A stretch of DNA of 64,000 nucleotides from Pseudomonadota bacterium (GTDB taxonomy: Bacteria > Pseudomonadota > Alphaproteobacteria > Caulobacterales > Caulobacteraceae), in assembly GCA_020161365.1 (NCBI GenBank), contig JAIUNU010000002.1, positions 434,001 through 498,000 of the forward strand, read 5' to 3'. The notes under the pieces were generated by a model that worked only from the letters and a program-made list of their open reading frames with translations, ran no database searches and was not told the DNA's origin. The position numbers and the translations under genes are program-made. Shown piece by piece: positions 51,810 through 59,572 of this stretch (positions within the stretch are counted from its first letter, which is position 1; the number at the start of each line of letters is the position of its first letter).

Positions 51810-53342
51810 ATGACCCGCGTCGCGCTTTACGCCCGCTATTCCGACGACAAGCAGTCGGCGGCCTCGATCGAGGACCAGTTCCGGGTCTGTCAAATCTACG
51901 CCGATCGCCAGGACTGGACCGTCGCCGCGCGCTACTCGGATGCGGCGATCTCCGGTTCGACAGTGATCCTGCGTCCGGGGGTCAAGGCGCTGCTGCATGA
52001 GGCCATGGCGGGCAAGTTCGATGTGGTCCTGGCCGAGGCCCTGGACCGGCTCAGCCGCGACCAAGAGGACATCGCCGCGCTTTTCAAGCGCCTGCGGTTC
52101 GCGGGCGTGCCGATCGTTACCCTGTCGGAGGGTGAGATCAGCGAGCTGCACGTCGGCCTCAAGGGCACGATGAACGCGCTTTTTCTCAAGGAGCTGTCCG
52201 CCAAGACCCATCGGGGTCTTCGCGGCCGGGTGGAGGCCGGCAAGGCCAGCGGCAATAAGTGTTATGGCTATGGCGTCGTCCGCGCCTTCGACGCCGCCGG
52301 CAAGGTGACGACCGGCGAGCGCGAGATCATCCCCGAGCAGGCCGAAGTGGTCAGGGGCATTTTCCGCGACTATGCGGCCGGTAAGAGCCCGCGCCAGATC
52401 GCCTTGGCGCTCAATGCGGCGGGTGTCCCGGCGCCGCGCGGGCGGACTTGGAGTTCGCAGACCATTCGCGGCAAGTGCAACGGCGTCCACGGCATCCTCA
52501 ACAACCCACTCTATGTCGGTCGCATGATCTGGAACCGGGCCAGGGACCTTCGCGACCCGGACACGGGTGGCGTCAAGCGCCGGGCGAACCCGGAGAGCGA
52601 ATGGGTCCATGCCGACGTGCCGCACCTGCGGATCGTCGATGACGCCTTGTGGGAGGCCGCCAAGGCCCGTCAGGAGGAGTTCTCGCGCGTTTATGAGCAC
52701 GCCCTCACAGAGGGCAAGCGCCTGCTGGGCGCGGCGTCGGCGGCGCGGCGCCCGATAAGCCTGCTTTCGGGGCTCGTGGCTTGCGGCGTCTGTGGCGCGG
52801 CGATCAGTCGGCGGGGCAATGGTCGGATGGCCTGTATTGGCCACGCCAGCGGCAAGGGCTGCTCGAACAGCACGACAGTCGTCGCCGATCGGTTGGAGGC
52901 ACGTGTGCTGATGGGCCTGCGAGACCGGTTGCTGACGCCGCAGATCGCGGCCGAGGCCATGCGGTCTTTTATCGAGGAGACCAACCGGCTGAACCACCAG
53001 CGCCGGGCTAATGAGGCGGTGGATCGTCAGCGGCTGGAGAAGGCCCGCAAGGCGTACAAGGGCCTGATGACCATGATCGAGCAAGGCGAGTACACGCCGG
53101 GCATGGTGGGCCGTCTTCGCGAGTTGGAGAACGAGGTCGCCGCCATCGAGGCGGCCTTGGCCGAAGCCCCTCGCGATGTTCCTGACATTCACCCCAACAT
53201 CGCCGAGCTATACCGCCGCAAGGTCGAGCGGTTGACCGAAGCGCTCGCCGATCCGCGCCTGTCGCACCGAGGCGGCGACAGCCTTGCGGGGTTTGATCGA
53301 GAAGGTCGTCGTCACGCCCACCGGGCGGCGCGGCGAGCATGA
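51810..53342 (+). CDS. large serine recombinase (site-specific integrase), frameshifted near the C terminus
   Basis: 510 residues as read. Resolvase domain 1-150: VALYARYSDDKQSAASIEDQ holds the catalytic Ser, and EALDRLSRDQED the conserved Arg region. Recombinase domain about 160-290 (GYGVVRAFDAAGKV, IRGKCNGVHGILNNPLYVGRMIWNR), zinc ribbon about 320-355 (CGVCGAAISR ... ACIGHASGKGC), then coiled coil. ATG at 51810 is supported by AAGGGAG. From about base 53262 the family sequence continues one base out of frame (RTEAATALRGLIEKVVV ... DLETILAWAE), so the last residues of the annotated product are not native. It would integrate and excise the island. Confidence 0.85.
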   Translation: MTRVALYARYSDDKQSAASIEDQFRVCQIYADRQDWTVAARYSDAAISGSTVILRPGVKALLHEAMAGKFDVVLAEALDRLSRDQEDIAALFKRLRFAGVPIVTLSEGEISELHVGLKGTMNALFLKELSAKTHRGLRGRVEAGKASGNKCYGYGVVRAFDAAGKVTTGEREIIPEQAEVVRGIFRDYAAGKSPRQIALALNAAGVPAPRGRTWSSQTIRGKCNGVHGILNNPLYVGRMIWNRARDLRDPDTGGVKRRANPESEWVHADVPHLRIVDDALWEAAKARQEEFSRVYEHALTEGKRLLGAASAARRPISLLSGLVACGVCGAAISRRGNGRMACIGHASGKGCSNSTTVVADRLEARVLMGLRDRLLTPQIAAEAMRSFIEETNRLNHQRRANEAVDRQRLEKARKAYKGLMTMIEQGEYTPGMVGRLRELENEVAAIEAALAEAPRDVPDIHPNIAELYRRKVERLTEALADPRLSHRGGDSLAGFDREGRRHAHRAARRA

Positions 53343-53460
53343 TGTCCGCTTGCTCGGGGATCTTGAAACGATCCTGGCTTGGGCCGAAGACCGTAAGGCC
53401 CTTATGCAAGCCCCGCTGAGGTTGTCCTTTCGCCACGGAGGCGAAGGCGTAGCGGTGAAG

Positions 53461-53546
53461 GACTGTGAGGGGTCGCGCGGCGACGCCGAGAAACCCCTCA
53501 TCCGTCGCCTCCGGCGCCACCTTCTCCCGCAAGGGGGAGAAGGACG
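53461..53546. repeat. intergenic repeat after the recombinase
   Basis: GAGGGGTCGCG ... GAAACCCCTCATCCGTCGCC and CCTTCTCCCGCAAGGGGGAGAAGG form the usual inverted pairs. It interrupts the out-of-frame recombinase tail and lies just after the stop of the GH31 gene. Confidence 0.5.
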
Positions 53547-56459
53547 TCAGCGCTTCCGCGCTACGACCACGACCGGCTGGCCGGCGTACTCGACCGCAGC
53601 GTCGCCGGCCGCGTCGAAGTCTGTCGGTTTGGCGCCCGCGCCGATGAAGCGGATCTTGAACACCCGCTTGTCCTGCATCCCGTCGAACTTGCCCGACCGC
53701 GCGCCGATCACGACCTGGCCCGTCGCATCGTCATAGCGGATCGGGATGCGGCTGTAGGCCCCGCGCTGATAGGCCATCGACAGGCCGTCGTCCTCGTAGA
53801 GCTCGAACTTGCCGTCCTTGCCCGTGTAGATGACCAGGGTGATCGGCGCGTCGGGCTTCTCGCCGATATACTGCTGGACCTCGGTGGTCGGCACGATCGC
53901 GCCGGCCTTCACGAACAACGGCATGCGGTTCAGCGGTGCGGCGGCCTGGATGGTCCGGCCGCCCGCATGGGCCTTGCCGGTCTCGAAGTCGTACCAGGTG
54001 GTCCCGGCCGGCAGATAGACCGCCCGCGAGCGGGCCTTGAACTCTGTGACCGGCGCGACCAGGAACGACGGACCATAGAGGTACTGGTCGTCGATATTGC
54101 GGACCTTCAGGTCCTGCGGGAAGTCCATGACCAGGCCGCGCATGATGCTGCCGTCGCGGTGATACGTCTCGCCCGCCAGAGTCAGGGTGTAGGGCATCAG
54201 ACGGTAGCGGAGCTTGTTGTACCAGACGAGCGCGTCGTAGACCTCGCTGCCCTCGTCGGCCAGGTTCCAGAGCTCGCGGAACGGCTCCTCGCCATGGCTG
54301 CGGAACAGCGGGCTGAAGGCGCCGAACTGGTACCAGCGCAGGTTCAGCTCCTGCCATTCGGGCCAGTGCTTGGGATCCTTGCTGATATAGCGATCCTCGA
54401 CCGAGAAGCCGCCGATGTCGGTGGTCCAGTTGGGCACGCCGCTCATCGACAGGTTCACGCCCGCCGAGATCTGGTCGCGGAAGTCGTCCCAGCGCGCGAC
54501 GACATCGCCGCTCCACAGCGCCACGCCCTGGCGCTGGACGCCGCCCCAGCCCGATCGCGAGAAGATGTAGGAGCGCTTGTTGGGGCTGCGCTCATGCTCG
54601 CCGTCGAACACACTCTGGGTGTGGATCAGCGGATAGGAATTGAAGAACTCCGCGCCCGGCCCCTTCGCCGTCGGCCCCATGCGCAAGGTGCGCTCAGGGA
54701 TATCGAGGTTGGAGTGCATGTCCGGCTCGTCGCTGTCCATCCACCAGGCGTCGATGCCGATGCCGCCCAGATTGTCCTTGATCTGGCGCCAGTAGATGTC
54801 GCGCGCTTCCTTTGTGTAGGGGTCGTAGAAGGAGTTCAGATAGCCCGGCCCCACCCAGTCCAGCGCGCCCTGCTCGACATTGCGCCGATACATGAAGCCC
54901 TTGGCGTCCAGCTCCTTGTAGTTGTCGGTGGTCGGATAGAACTTCGGCCAGATCGAGATCATGAAGTGGGCGTTCAAGCCGTGAACGTCCGACAGCATCT
55001 TCTTCGGGTCGGGGAAGCGGGTCTCGTCGAACTTGTGGCTGCCCCAGGCGTCGTCTTTCCAGTAGCGCCAGTCGAGCACGATGTTGTCGAGCGGCACGCC
55101 GCGCTTGCGGTATTCCTTCACCACCCCGACCAGCTCGTCCTGGGTGTTGTAGCGCTGGCGGCTCTGCCAGAAGCCATAGGCCCAGCGCGGCAGGGCCTGG
55201 GCCTTGCCGGTCAGTTCGCGATAGCCGCTGACCACTTGGTCGAGGCTCTCCCCCGCCACGAAGTAGTAGTCGACCGCGTGGGCGACGTCCGAGGTCAGGG
55301 TCAGCGACTTCTGCTCGGCGGCGGGAAGCGGGTTGTTGTGCAGCAGCGCGATGTAGCCGTCGTTCGGCTCCCACTCGACGCGTACCTTGTGCCGGCTTCC
55401 GGCCTTCATCGAGGCGGTGAAGTTGTGGAACCACGGGTTCCAGTTCTGCCGCCAGCGATCGATCTTCAGCTGGCCGTCGATCCACAGCTTGGCGTAGCTG
55501 GACGAGTACAGCTTGAACTTCTGCAGGCCGCCGACGCCGCCCTCGACCGAGCCCTCCCAGACGACCTTGGCGCCGCGCAGCGGCTTCTTGTCGGGGCCCG
55601 TCAGTTCGGCCGGCCACTTGGGCAGGTCGTCCAGGTACTGGTAGTCGATGTCCGGCTCGACGCGCGTCAGCTTCAGTTCGCCGTTGATGTAGTACTTGGC
55701 CGTAAAGCCGCCCGGCTTGCCGCTGGCGTCGAAGATCGTCAGGTCGCGCGAGGCCAGGGCGTAGGGCGTCGGGTCGCCAAAGCGGCTGATGCCGTTGTTG
55801 TCCCACAGCACCCCGTAGTTGCGGGTCGACAGCACGAACGGGATGGCGATGGCGCGATTGTACTGGGCCAGTTCGACGTCCTGGCCGTTGTAGTTCATCT
55901 GGCCGTTCTGGTGCTGGCCCAGCCCGTAGAACCCTTCGTCCGTATTCGGATTAAAGCGCTGGCTGACCGCGTAGAAGCCCTTGCCGTCGATGGTCAGCGG
56001 CTTGAAGTTGGAGCGCGCCTGCTCGGTCAAGACCGTCTTGCCGGCCGCGTCCTTGAACGACACCGCGCCGGTGGCCAGAGCCACCTCCGCCGTGGCCTTG
56101 CCGGCTTTCAGCACGACCTTGCCGCCGACCTGCTCGACGGTGAAGCCGCTGGTCCTGGGCGTGGCGATGACCTGCAGGCTGGGCGGGACGCTGATCGTCT
56201 CGGTCGGCGAGGCGGTGACGCGGATCGCCCGGTCGCTCATCACCTGCAGCCGCACCGTCTTGGCCGGACCCGAGGCGGGCGTCACGACAACGCCGTCGGC
56301 GGTCCTCTCAAAGCCGCCGTCCAGGGCCAGGGCCGAGGTCGAGGCCAGGAGGGCCAGCCCGAAGGCCGCCAGGCTCAGCGCGTCCTTCGCCCGACGGCGC
56401 ATGGCCGCCGCTATCGGTCGAGCCTCTTTGGCGCGCGTCGCGAAACGTGACCTGCCCAT
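53547..56459 (-). CDS. exported GH31 alpha-xylosidase/alpha-glucosidase with PA14 insert
   Basis: 970 residues with an extended N-terminal signal (hydrophobic AAFGLALLASTSALA about 31-45). Lead beta domain about 50-230; PA14-like insert about 290-390 (VWEGSVEGGVGGLQKFKLYSS ... WIDGQLKIDRWRQNW); GH31 barrel about 440-770 with nucleophile Asp575 (WWMDSDEPD) and acid/base Asp652 (WSGDVVARWDD). A PA14 insert at this place is known in bacterial alpha-xylosidases acting on xyloglucan oligosaccharides, so that is the favoured role. GAGAGGAAG precedes the ATG. A perfect LacI-type box lies 31 bases upstream, in the region shared with dgoK. Confidence 0.88.
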   Translation of the reverse strand: MGRSRFATRAKEARPIAAAMRRRAKDALSLAAFGLALLASTSALALDGGFERTADGVVVTPASGPAKTVRLQVMSDRAIRVTASPTETISVPPSLQVIATPRTSGFTVEQVGGKVVLKAGKATAEVALATGAVSFKDAAGKTVLTEQARSNFKPLTIDGKGFYAVSQRFNPNTDEGFYGLGQHQNGQMNYNGQDVELAQYNRAIAIPFVLSTRNYGVLWDNNGISRFGDPTPYALASRDLTIFDASGKPGGFTAKYYINGELKLTRVEPDIDYQYLDDLPKWPAELTGPDKKPLRGAKVVWEGSVEGGVGGLQKFKLYSSSYAKLWIDGQLKIDRWRQNWNPWFHNFTASMKAGSRHKVRVEWEPNDGYIALLHNNPLPAAEQKSLTLTSDVAHAVDYYFVAGESLDQVVSGYRELTGKAQALPRWAYGFWQSRQRYNTQDELVGVVKEYRKRGVPLDNIVLDWRYWKDDAWGSHKFDETRFPDPKKMLSDVHGLNAHFMISIWPKFYPTTDNYKELDAKGFMYRRNVEQGALDWVGPGYLNSFYDPYTKEARDIYWRQIKDNLGGIGIDAWWMDSDEPDMHSNLDIPERTLRMGPTAKGPGAEFFNSYPLIHTQSVFDGEHERSPNKRSYIFSRSGWGGVQRQGVALWSGDVVARWDDFRDQISAGVNLSMSGVPNWTTDIGGFSVEDRYISKDPKHWPEWQELNLRWYQFGAFSPLFRSHGEEPFRELWNLADEGSEVYDALVWYNKLRYRLMPYTLTLAGETYHRDGSIMRGLVMDFPQDLKVRNIDDQYLYGPSFLVAPVTEFKARSRAVYLPAGTTWYDFETGKAHAGGRTIQAAAPLNRMPLFVKAGAIVPTTEVQQYIGEKPDAPITLVIYTGKDGKFELYEDDGLSMAYQRGAYSRIPIRYDDATGQVVIGARSGKFDGMQDKRVFKIRFIGAGAKPTDFDAAGDAAVEYAGQPVVVVARKR

Positions 56460-56489
56460 CGCTTCCTCTCTTTCGCGGTGCGCTATGCT

Positions 56490-56503
56490 TGGTAGCGCTA
56501 CCA
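56490..56503. promoter_or_regulatory. perfect LacI-family operator between GH31 and dgoK
   Basis: TGGTAGCGCTACCA is a perfect 14-bp palindrome, 31 bases before the GH31 start and 124 bases before dgoK. It matches TGnTAnCGnTAnCA completely, like the boxes before xylE and GH5. Confidence 0.75.
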
Positions 56504-56626
56504 GTTATGGGCGAGCATCGCCGGACTCTGGAACGACGGCAAGTCTCCGCAGAGTCGTAGTCCCACACGCGCCGCACGCATTCTGGCTTGGCGCCGCCGG
56601 CCTGACCGTGAGACTGGTGCCGCCTG

Positions 56627-57547
56627 ATGGACCAGAGCATCGTGATCGTCGGCGACTGGGGCGGCTCGCGCCTGCGCCTGTGGCTGCGCCAGGGCAAGAG
56701 CGTGATCCACCGCCGCGACGGACCGGGCGTGACCGCGCTCACCCAGAGCCCGGAACAGACTTTCCTTGATCTGGTCGGCGACTGGCGCGAGGCGCGGCCC
56801 GAGCAGGCGATCCTGTGCGGCATGGTCGGATCGCGCATGGGCTGGACCGAGGCGCCGTACGTCCCCTGCCCGGCCGCGACGGCCGACGTCGCCGCCCGCA
56901 CCGTCCGGCTCGAAGCCGACGGCCTGCCGGTGCGGATCGTGCCCGGCCTGTCGTGCGTGAACCCGCTGGGCGGTCCGGATGTGATGCGCGGGGAGGAGAC
57001 CCAGGTCTTCGGGGCGCTGTCGCTGGACGCCGCCTTGCGTTCAGGTCGGCGCCTGCTGGCGCTACCCGGCACGCACAACAAGTGGGCCGTGGTCGAGGAC
57101 GGCCGGATCGTCACCTTCCTGACCGCGCCGATCGGCGAGGCCTTCGCCCTGCTCAAGGCCCAATCCACCCTGGGCGCGGGCGGCGGAAGCATGGCCGAGG
57201 GCTCCGCCGCAGGCTTCGCGCAGGGTCTGGCGCGGATCGCCGAGCACGGCGCCCAACGCCTCCCCCACCTTTTGTTCGAGACCCGCGCGCGCCAGTTACT
57301 GGAAGCGATGTCGCCCGCCGATGCGATGGGCTTCCTGTCGGGCCTGCTGATCGGCGCCGACGTGGCCGCAGCGCGGGACTGGTTCGGCCCTCTGCCGGCG
57401 GTGACGGTGATCGGCGATGGCCCGTTGGCCACGCTCTACGCTCAAGCCGTCAACGCCGTCGGCGCCGCCGCATCCGTGGTGGATGGCGAGGCTGCGGTGC
57501 TGGCGGGTCTTTCGATGATCACACGCCTCCAGGACGCCACGACGTGA
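56627..57547 (+). CDS. dgoK: 2-dehydro-3-deoxygalactonokinase
   Basis: 306 residues. The ASKHA-type N-terminal phosphate loop IVIVGDWGGSRLRLW, the RGEETQVFGAL and LPGTHNKWAVVEDGRI segments (about 122-160) and GLLIGADV identify DgoK. It phosphorylates 2-keto-3-deoxygalactonate with ATP in the De Ley-Doudoroff galactose/galactonate route. Translationally coupled to dgoA by a GTGA overlap. Divergent from the GH31 gene, which could release galactose- or xylose-containing oligosaccharides. Confidence 0.9.
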   Translation: MDQSIVIVGDWGGSRLRLWLRQGKSVIHRRDGPGVTALTQSPEQTFLDLVGDWREARPEQAILCGMVGSRMGWTEAPYVPCPAATADVAARTVRLEADGLPVRIVPGLSCVNPLGGPDVMRGEETQVFGALSLDAALRSGRRLLALPGTHNKWAVVEDGRIVTFLTAPIGEAFALLKAQSTLGAGGGSMAEGSAAGFAQGLARIAEHGAQRLPHLLFETRARQLLEAMSPADAMGFLSGLLIGADVAAARDWFGPLPAVTVIGDGPLATLYAQAVNAVGAAASVVDGEAAVLAGLSMITRLQDATT

Positions 57548-58152
57548 CCTTCGCCGCCCCGCCTCCCATCGTCGCCATCCTGCGCGGCGTGAAGCCCGAC
57601 GAGGTCGTCGACATCGCCGCCGCCCTGGTCGGCGCGGGCGTCGGCGCGATCGAGGTTCCGCTGAACTCACCCGACCCGCTGGAGAGCATTCGCCGCCTGT
57701 GCGACGCCTTCGGTGACCAGGCGCTGTGCGGCGCGGGCACGGTTCTAACGCCCGAAGCGGTCAACGCGGTGGCGACATCCGGCGGCAAGCTGATCGTCAC
57801 CCCGAACACCGATACGATCGTCATCGCCCACGCGGTGGCGCTGGGCCTGACGGTGATGCCGGGCTTCGCCACCCCGACCGAAGCGTTCGCGGCGATCAAG
57901 GCCGGCGCACGCGCCCTGAAGCTGTTCCCGGCGGGAACCTTCGGCCCCGGTCATCTGAAGGCGGTCAAGGACGTACTGCCGCGCGAGGTGGCCGTCTATG
58001 CGGTGGGCGGCGTCGGCGCAGGCAATCTCGACGCATGGCGCAGCGCAGGGGTGGACGGGATCGGCGTCGGCGGCGAGCTCTATCGTCCAGGCGATCGCGC
58101 CGCCGACGTCGCAGAGCGCGCCGCCCGCCTTGTGGCGGCCTGGGCGGCCTGA
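57544..58152 (+). CDS. dgoA: 2-dehydro-3-deoxy-6-phosphogalactonate aldolase
   Basis: 202 residues, KDPG/KDPGal aldolase barrel. IEVPLNSPDPLESI, GAGTVLTPEAV, the Schiff-base Lys in ALKLFPAGTFGP (near 121) and VGGVGAGNLDAW are typical of the DgoA branch. It splits 2-keto-3-deoxy-6-phosphogalactonate to pyruvate and glyceraldehyde-3-phosphate. GTG at 57544 overlaps the dgoK stop, so translation is coupled; a much longer in-frame reading upstream overlaps dgoK and is rejected. Confidence 0.9.
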   Translation: MTFAAPPPIVAILRGVKPDEVVDIAAALVGAGVGAIEVPLNSPDPLESIRRLCDAFGDQALCGAGTVLTPEAVNAVATSGGKLIVTPNTDTIVIAHAVALGLTVMPGFATPTEAFAAIKAGARALKLFPAGTFGPGHLKAVKDVLPREVAVYAVGGVGAGNLDAWRSAGVDGIGVGGELYRPGDRAADVAERAARLVAAWAA

Positions 58153-58267
58153 AGCCTACCCATCGGCGAGGAAGCCGCGCACGCAAGCGACCCAGACGGG
58201 ACTTTATAGCCAAGGTTTAATATTCGGACGCTTTGCCGGGGCCGGACGTTCGCGTAAGGTTCCGAAG

Positions 58268-59071
58268 ATGGCCAAGGGCGAGCACACCCTTCCGGATCAG
58301 GTCGAAGGCCTTGATCGCCTCACCGAGCGTGAGCGCGAATGCCTCCGACTCGTCGATCGCCACATGAGCTCCAAGGAAATCGCTCGCGAGCTCGGGCTGT
58401 CCAAGCACACCGTCGACTGGCACCTGGACAAGGCCCGTCGTCGCCTGGGCGCGCACGACCGTTACGACGCGGCGCGACGGGTGTTCGATCGGGCGCAGCA
58501 GGGGCTTACCCCCCCTCCGATCGCGTCGGGGTCCGATCCGGCGCGGCTAGGCGCTGAGCCATCCTCACGCTCTGCTCGGGGCGTTGAGGAAGGAGCCCCC
58601 CGTGACCCCGTCGAGCCCACATTCAGACCTGACCCCGCACCAGAAGGACGCGCTTGGCAAGGCGGCCCATCTGCGCCGCGAGGTGATCAGCTTTCAGCAG
58701 GATTGGCCGCGCCTGAACTCGGCCGAGCTGCTGCCGCCGATCACCTGGAGCGAGCTGGAGCGTCAGCTGTCCAGCCTGTCGGCGACGCCGGCTGGGGCGG
58801 CGATGGTTCACGATCTGGTGGCGGCCACTCGCAAGCAGGCGTCGTTCAAGCCGAGCGAACTGGTGGTTCGGGAGATCCTGTGTATCGCCAGCGCGGTGAT
58901 GGACGAGACGTTCCTGTCGGACTTCTCCTCTCCGGACTCGGAGACGGAAGACCCAATCAGCTGAGCCTTCCTCTGCGACTGGCCTTCATCGCGACCGTGA
59001 TGATCGTAACCGCGTTGGCGTTTGGTTCGATCCTGGCGGGGCTCCACGCGCTGGAAGGTTTGTTCCCCTAA
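58268..59071 (+). CDS. LuxR-type helix-turn-helix protein with C-terminal membrane helix
   Basis: 267 residues. LuxR-type HTH at about 15-65 (LTERERECLRLVDRHMSSKEIARELGLSKHTVDWHLDKARRRLG), no receiver domain. The last 35 residues (LRLAFIATVMIVTALAFGSILAGLHALEGLF) form one membrane helix, as in a family of alphaproteobacterial HTH proteins tethered by a C-terminal helix. The linker (about 75-232) is unusually long and of odd composition, because a second gene in another frame occupies it (58602-58964). ATG at 58268 is the only good start. Either the linker is overprinted or the HTH and helix parts are made differently from what the frame suggests. Confidence 0.7.
   Translation: MAKGEHTLPDQVEGLDRLTERERECLRLVDRHMSSKEIARELGLSKHTVDWHLDKARRRLGAHDRYDAARRVFDRAQQGLTPPPIASGSDPARLGAEPSSRSARGVEEGAPRDPVEPTFRPDPAPEGRAWQGGPSAPRGDQLSAGLAAPELGRAAAADHLERAGASAVQPVGDAGWGGDGSRSGGGHSQAGVVQAERTGGSGDPVYRQRGDGRDVPVGLLLSGLGDGRPNQLSLPLRLAFIATVMIVTALAFGSILAGLHALEGLFP
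58602..58964 (+). CDS. nested gene inside the LuxR-type linker, 120 residues
   Basis: GTG at 58602 has a near-perfect GAAGGAG six bases upstream. The product (VTPSSPHSDLTPHQKDALGKAAHLRREV and onward) has helical segments with ordinary composition and an acidic C terminus (SPDSETEDPIS). Third positions in this frame are strongly G/C, as in real genes here, while the LuxR frame over the same bases is not. Its TGA falls just before the codons for the LuxR membrane helix, so it fits exactly inside the linker. No signal or membrane segment; family unknown. It may be made from the same mRNA as a partner of the HTH protein. Confidence 0.6.
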   Translation: MTPSSPHSDLTPHQKDALGKAAHLRREVISFQQDWPRLNSAELLPPITWSELERQLSSLSATPAGAAMVHDLVAATRKQASFKPSELVVREILCIASAVMDETFLSDFSSPDSETEDPIS

Positions 59072-59155
59072 TCCCTCGCCCTGGGAGCCGGGCTTCACAC
59101 CCCACGCATAAACCCTTGCAACGCGCCGACACCGCTCGGCGTGAGGAGACAGCGC

Positions 59156-59503
59156 ATGCTTAAGGAACGTCGCCTGGCGGCCGAGACCGTGGCCGAAGCT
59201 CTGTTCGCCGCCGAAAAGGCCATCGACGCCGCCATCACCCACACCGCCGCTCTGGCGGGCCTGATGCCCGCGACCCGCCAGTCCGCCAACCTGTCGGCCA
59301 TGGTCGGCCAGGAGGCGCTGATGGGGGCAGTCGAGACGATGCAGGCCTTGGCCCTGGCGCGCCAGAACATCGTCGCCACCCACAAGCAGTTGTCGATCGC
59401 CCAGCGCGACATCGGCCTGGGGGCGGTCGCCTTCGGCGGCGGCGGCGAAAAGCCGCCGGCCCCGCCGAAGACCGGCCGTCTAGCCGTGGTCGACGCCGCT
59501 TAA
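59156..59503 (+). CDS. small helical hypothetical protein
   Basis: 115 residues; AGGAG seven bases before ATG 59156. Residues 8-85 are predicted long Ala-rich helices (ETVAEALFAAEKAIDAAITHTAALAGLMPATR ... MGAVETMQALALARQNI), then a Gly-rich hinge (AFGGGGEKPPAPPKTG). No signal peptide. It lies 84 bases after the LuxR-type gene on the same strand and ends at a terminator. Function not recognised. Confidence 0.65.
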   Translation: MLKERRLAAETVAEALFAAEKAIDAAITHTAALAGLMPATRQSANLSAMVGQEALMGAVETMQALALARQNIVATHKQLSIAQRDIGLGAVAFGGGGEKPPAPPKTGRLAVVDAA

Positions 59504-59510
59504 GTCCAAG

Positions 59511-59537
59511 CTCCCCTCCGATCCTGTCGGAGGGGAG
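59511..59537 (+). terminator. terminator after the helical hypothetical protein gene
   Basis: CTCCCCTCCGA-TCCTG-TCGGAGGGGAG, a perfect 11-bp stem followed by TTGCAATTC. Stem strength and place support it though the T-run is short. Confidence 0.7.
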
Positions 59538-59572
59538 TTGCAATTCGCTCTGCAGTCTTCACCCTGCCTTCG

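Larger units (their letters stand above)
45243..53342. mobile_element. decayed integrative/mobilisable island bounded by two serine-recombinase copies
   Basis: The left edge is a deleted copy of the large serine recombinase whose nearly intact copy closes the right edge. Between them are a DUF3363 relaxase, a ribbon-helix-helix gene and a DUF2840 gene (families I recall from alphaproteobacterial ICEs), then cargo: alpha/beta hydrolase, XRE regulator, and an amber-split Tat-signal gene. No type IV secretion or TraG gene is present, so it cannot transfer itself. No tRNA or clear att repeats are visible; exact ends are uncertain. Confidence 0.65.

Noticed and set aside
56815..57543. A long N-terminal extension in frame with dgoA.
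   Set aside because: It overlaps dgoK throughout, is Arg/Gly-rich, and the aldolase family starts at the GTG that overlaps the dgoK stop.
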